NCBI RefSeq assembly: GCF_003992595.1
Contig: NZ_RZNA01000005.1
Span: 115,731 to 179,730 of the forward strand
Origin: Flagellimonas oceanensis
Lineage (GTDB): Bacteria > Bacteroidota > Bacteroidia > Flavobacteriales > Flavobacteriaceae
Direction of reading: 5' to 3'
Length of the DNA stretch: 64,000 nt
Of this stretch, positions 63,491 to 64,000 are shown piece after piece (position 1 is the stretch's first letter; every line of letters begins with the position of its first letter). Under the pieces are notes generated by a model. That model was not told the origin of the DNA and ran no database searches. It saw only the letters and a program-made list of their open reading frames with translations. The position numbers were made by a program, and so were the translations under genes.

Positions 63491-64000
63491 ATGCAACCTC
63501 TGCTTAAAAAACCCTCATTATTACCATCTGCCGCTATGGGACGCGGTGGTCTATTGTTTATTCTACTCCTTTTTTTTGGAATTGGTGTGGGGTTTGGGCA
63601 GACAATTAGCATAGACGATCCCGACCCTGAGGATGAGGGCGACATTGGCACGGCCACCTTGACCTTCACTGTGAGCCTTGACGTTGCGGATCCTTTGAAC
63701 CCGACCACTGTCAACTACACCATAAGCGGCGGAAACGAGGACGGCACGACCACGGATGTTGTCATCCCCGCGAACAGCACGAGCGCGACGATAGATGTGA
63801 CCACCAATGGCGACACGGTAATCGAAGCCGACGAGACGGTGACGGTAACGCTAAACTCCTCGGACAATGGTACCACTCTTAGCCTTACGGAAAATGTTGG
63901 GACGAGCAGTTTCACGGATGACGATTCGGTCATTGTCTCGATTGACGATCCAACACCGGTCGCGGAGGGCGATGCGCTCACTGCGACGCTGACCTTCACG
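63491..64000 (+). CDS. Calx-beta-like repeat surface protein (N-terminal part)
   Basis: The frame runs from an ATG at 63491 to the right edge without a stop (170 codons). A signal peptide (hydrophobic 21-35, ending GFGQ) is followed by a repeat of about 110 residues: ISIDDPDPEDEGD at 39-51, then VSIDDPTPVAEGD at 149-161, each leading into TATLTFT. The acidic start, VTVTLNSS and FTDDD ending are like Calx-beta domains, which bind calcium in surface adhesins. Such repeats in Flavobacteriia often belong to very long type IX secreted proteins with a C-terminal sorting domain; that end is outside the window. The GC content of the repeat looks higher than the rest of the window. Confidence 0.75.
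   Translation, partial: MQPLLKKPSLLPSAAMGRGGLLFILLLFFGIGVGFGQTISIDDPDPEDEGDIGTATLTFTVSLDVADPLNPTTVNYTISGGNEDGTTTDVVIPANSTSATIDVTTNGDTVIEADETVTVTLNSSDNGTTLSLTENVGTSSFTDDDSVIVSIDDPTPVAEGDALTATLTFT

Noticed and set aside
63445..63999. Two minus-strand frames (63445-63714 and 63715-63999) opposite the repeat protein
   Set aside because: Their Ser/Val-rich translations are what the reverse of the Thr/Asp repeat gives; the plus frame has a signal peptide and a repeat.
1..64000. CRISPR array, tRNA or rRNA genes, prophage, insertion sequences
   Set aside because: No regularly spaced direct repeats, no cloverleaf-like sequence in the short gaps, and no transposase, integrase or phage protein among the frames.

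Overview
This window is a chromosomal segment of a Bacteroidota bacterium, almost certainly a marine member of the Flavobacteriaceae (a Muricauda/Allomuricauda-like or related genus is my best guess). The clues are: two type IX secretion components (SprA, PorP/SprF); alternative complex III in place of cytochrome bc1; the order maeB-ruvA-sprA-gcvH; a tandem-Nfu scaffold; and repeated Bacteroidota-type promoters (TTTG, about 20 bases, TAnnTTTG). I saw no phage, insertion sequence, CRISPR array, rRNA or tRNA. Apart from the last 500 bases this is mostly core genome, and no gene-free stretch exceeds about 300 bases.

Layout. 1-4296: end of rimP, then nusA and infB. 4346-4723: a small SPOR-domain protein on the minus strand. 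4959-16729: one long operon encoding alternative complex III (actABCDEF) followed by cytochrome oxidase subunits II and I; together they would carry electrons from menaquinol to oxygen. 16851-27676: a DUF2807 protein, a large acyl-CoA dehydrogenase/oxidase, ruvB, a TsdA-like dihaem cytochrome, queG, an SLC45-like transporter, a malic enzyme-phosphotransacetylase fusion and ruvA. 27682-36437: the giant translocon gene sprA, gcvH, a VanZ-like protein and a TonB. 36589-41726: heme O synthase, two subunit III genes, subunit IV, a cysteine-free SCO-like protein, SCO1, DUF420 and a 70-residue CxxC protein; this completes and assembles the oxidase encoded 20 kb upstream.

41823-51298: a tripartite MacB-type efflux locus with a duplicated permease-permease-adaptor module, a single ATPase and one TolC. 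51315-57367: tsaB, a MscS channel, a DUF255 thioredoxin-like lipoprotein, dodecin, an Nfu protein with a duplicated N-domain, and PorP/SprF. 57466-63346: a von Willebrand A protein, a TPR-containing LytS-type sensor kinase with its LytTR regulator, a gamma-carbonic-anhydrase-like protein and fabD. 63491-64000: the start of a Calx-beta repeat surface protein that runs off the window.

No wholly new system is evident. The most unusual points are a helix-hairpin-helix domain fused to the C-terminus of ActC, histidine-rich tails on ActF and CoxA, the SCO-like protein without cysteine or histidine beside SCO1, the small CxxC protein in the same operon, the duplicated efflux module with one ATPase, and the repeat-rich protein at the right edge. 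Several starts were moved because a promoter -7 element lies inside the longer reading frame.
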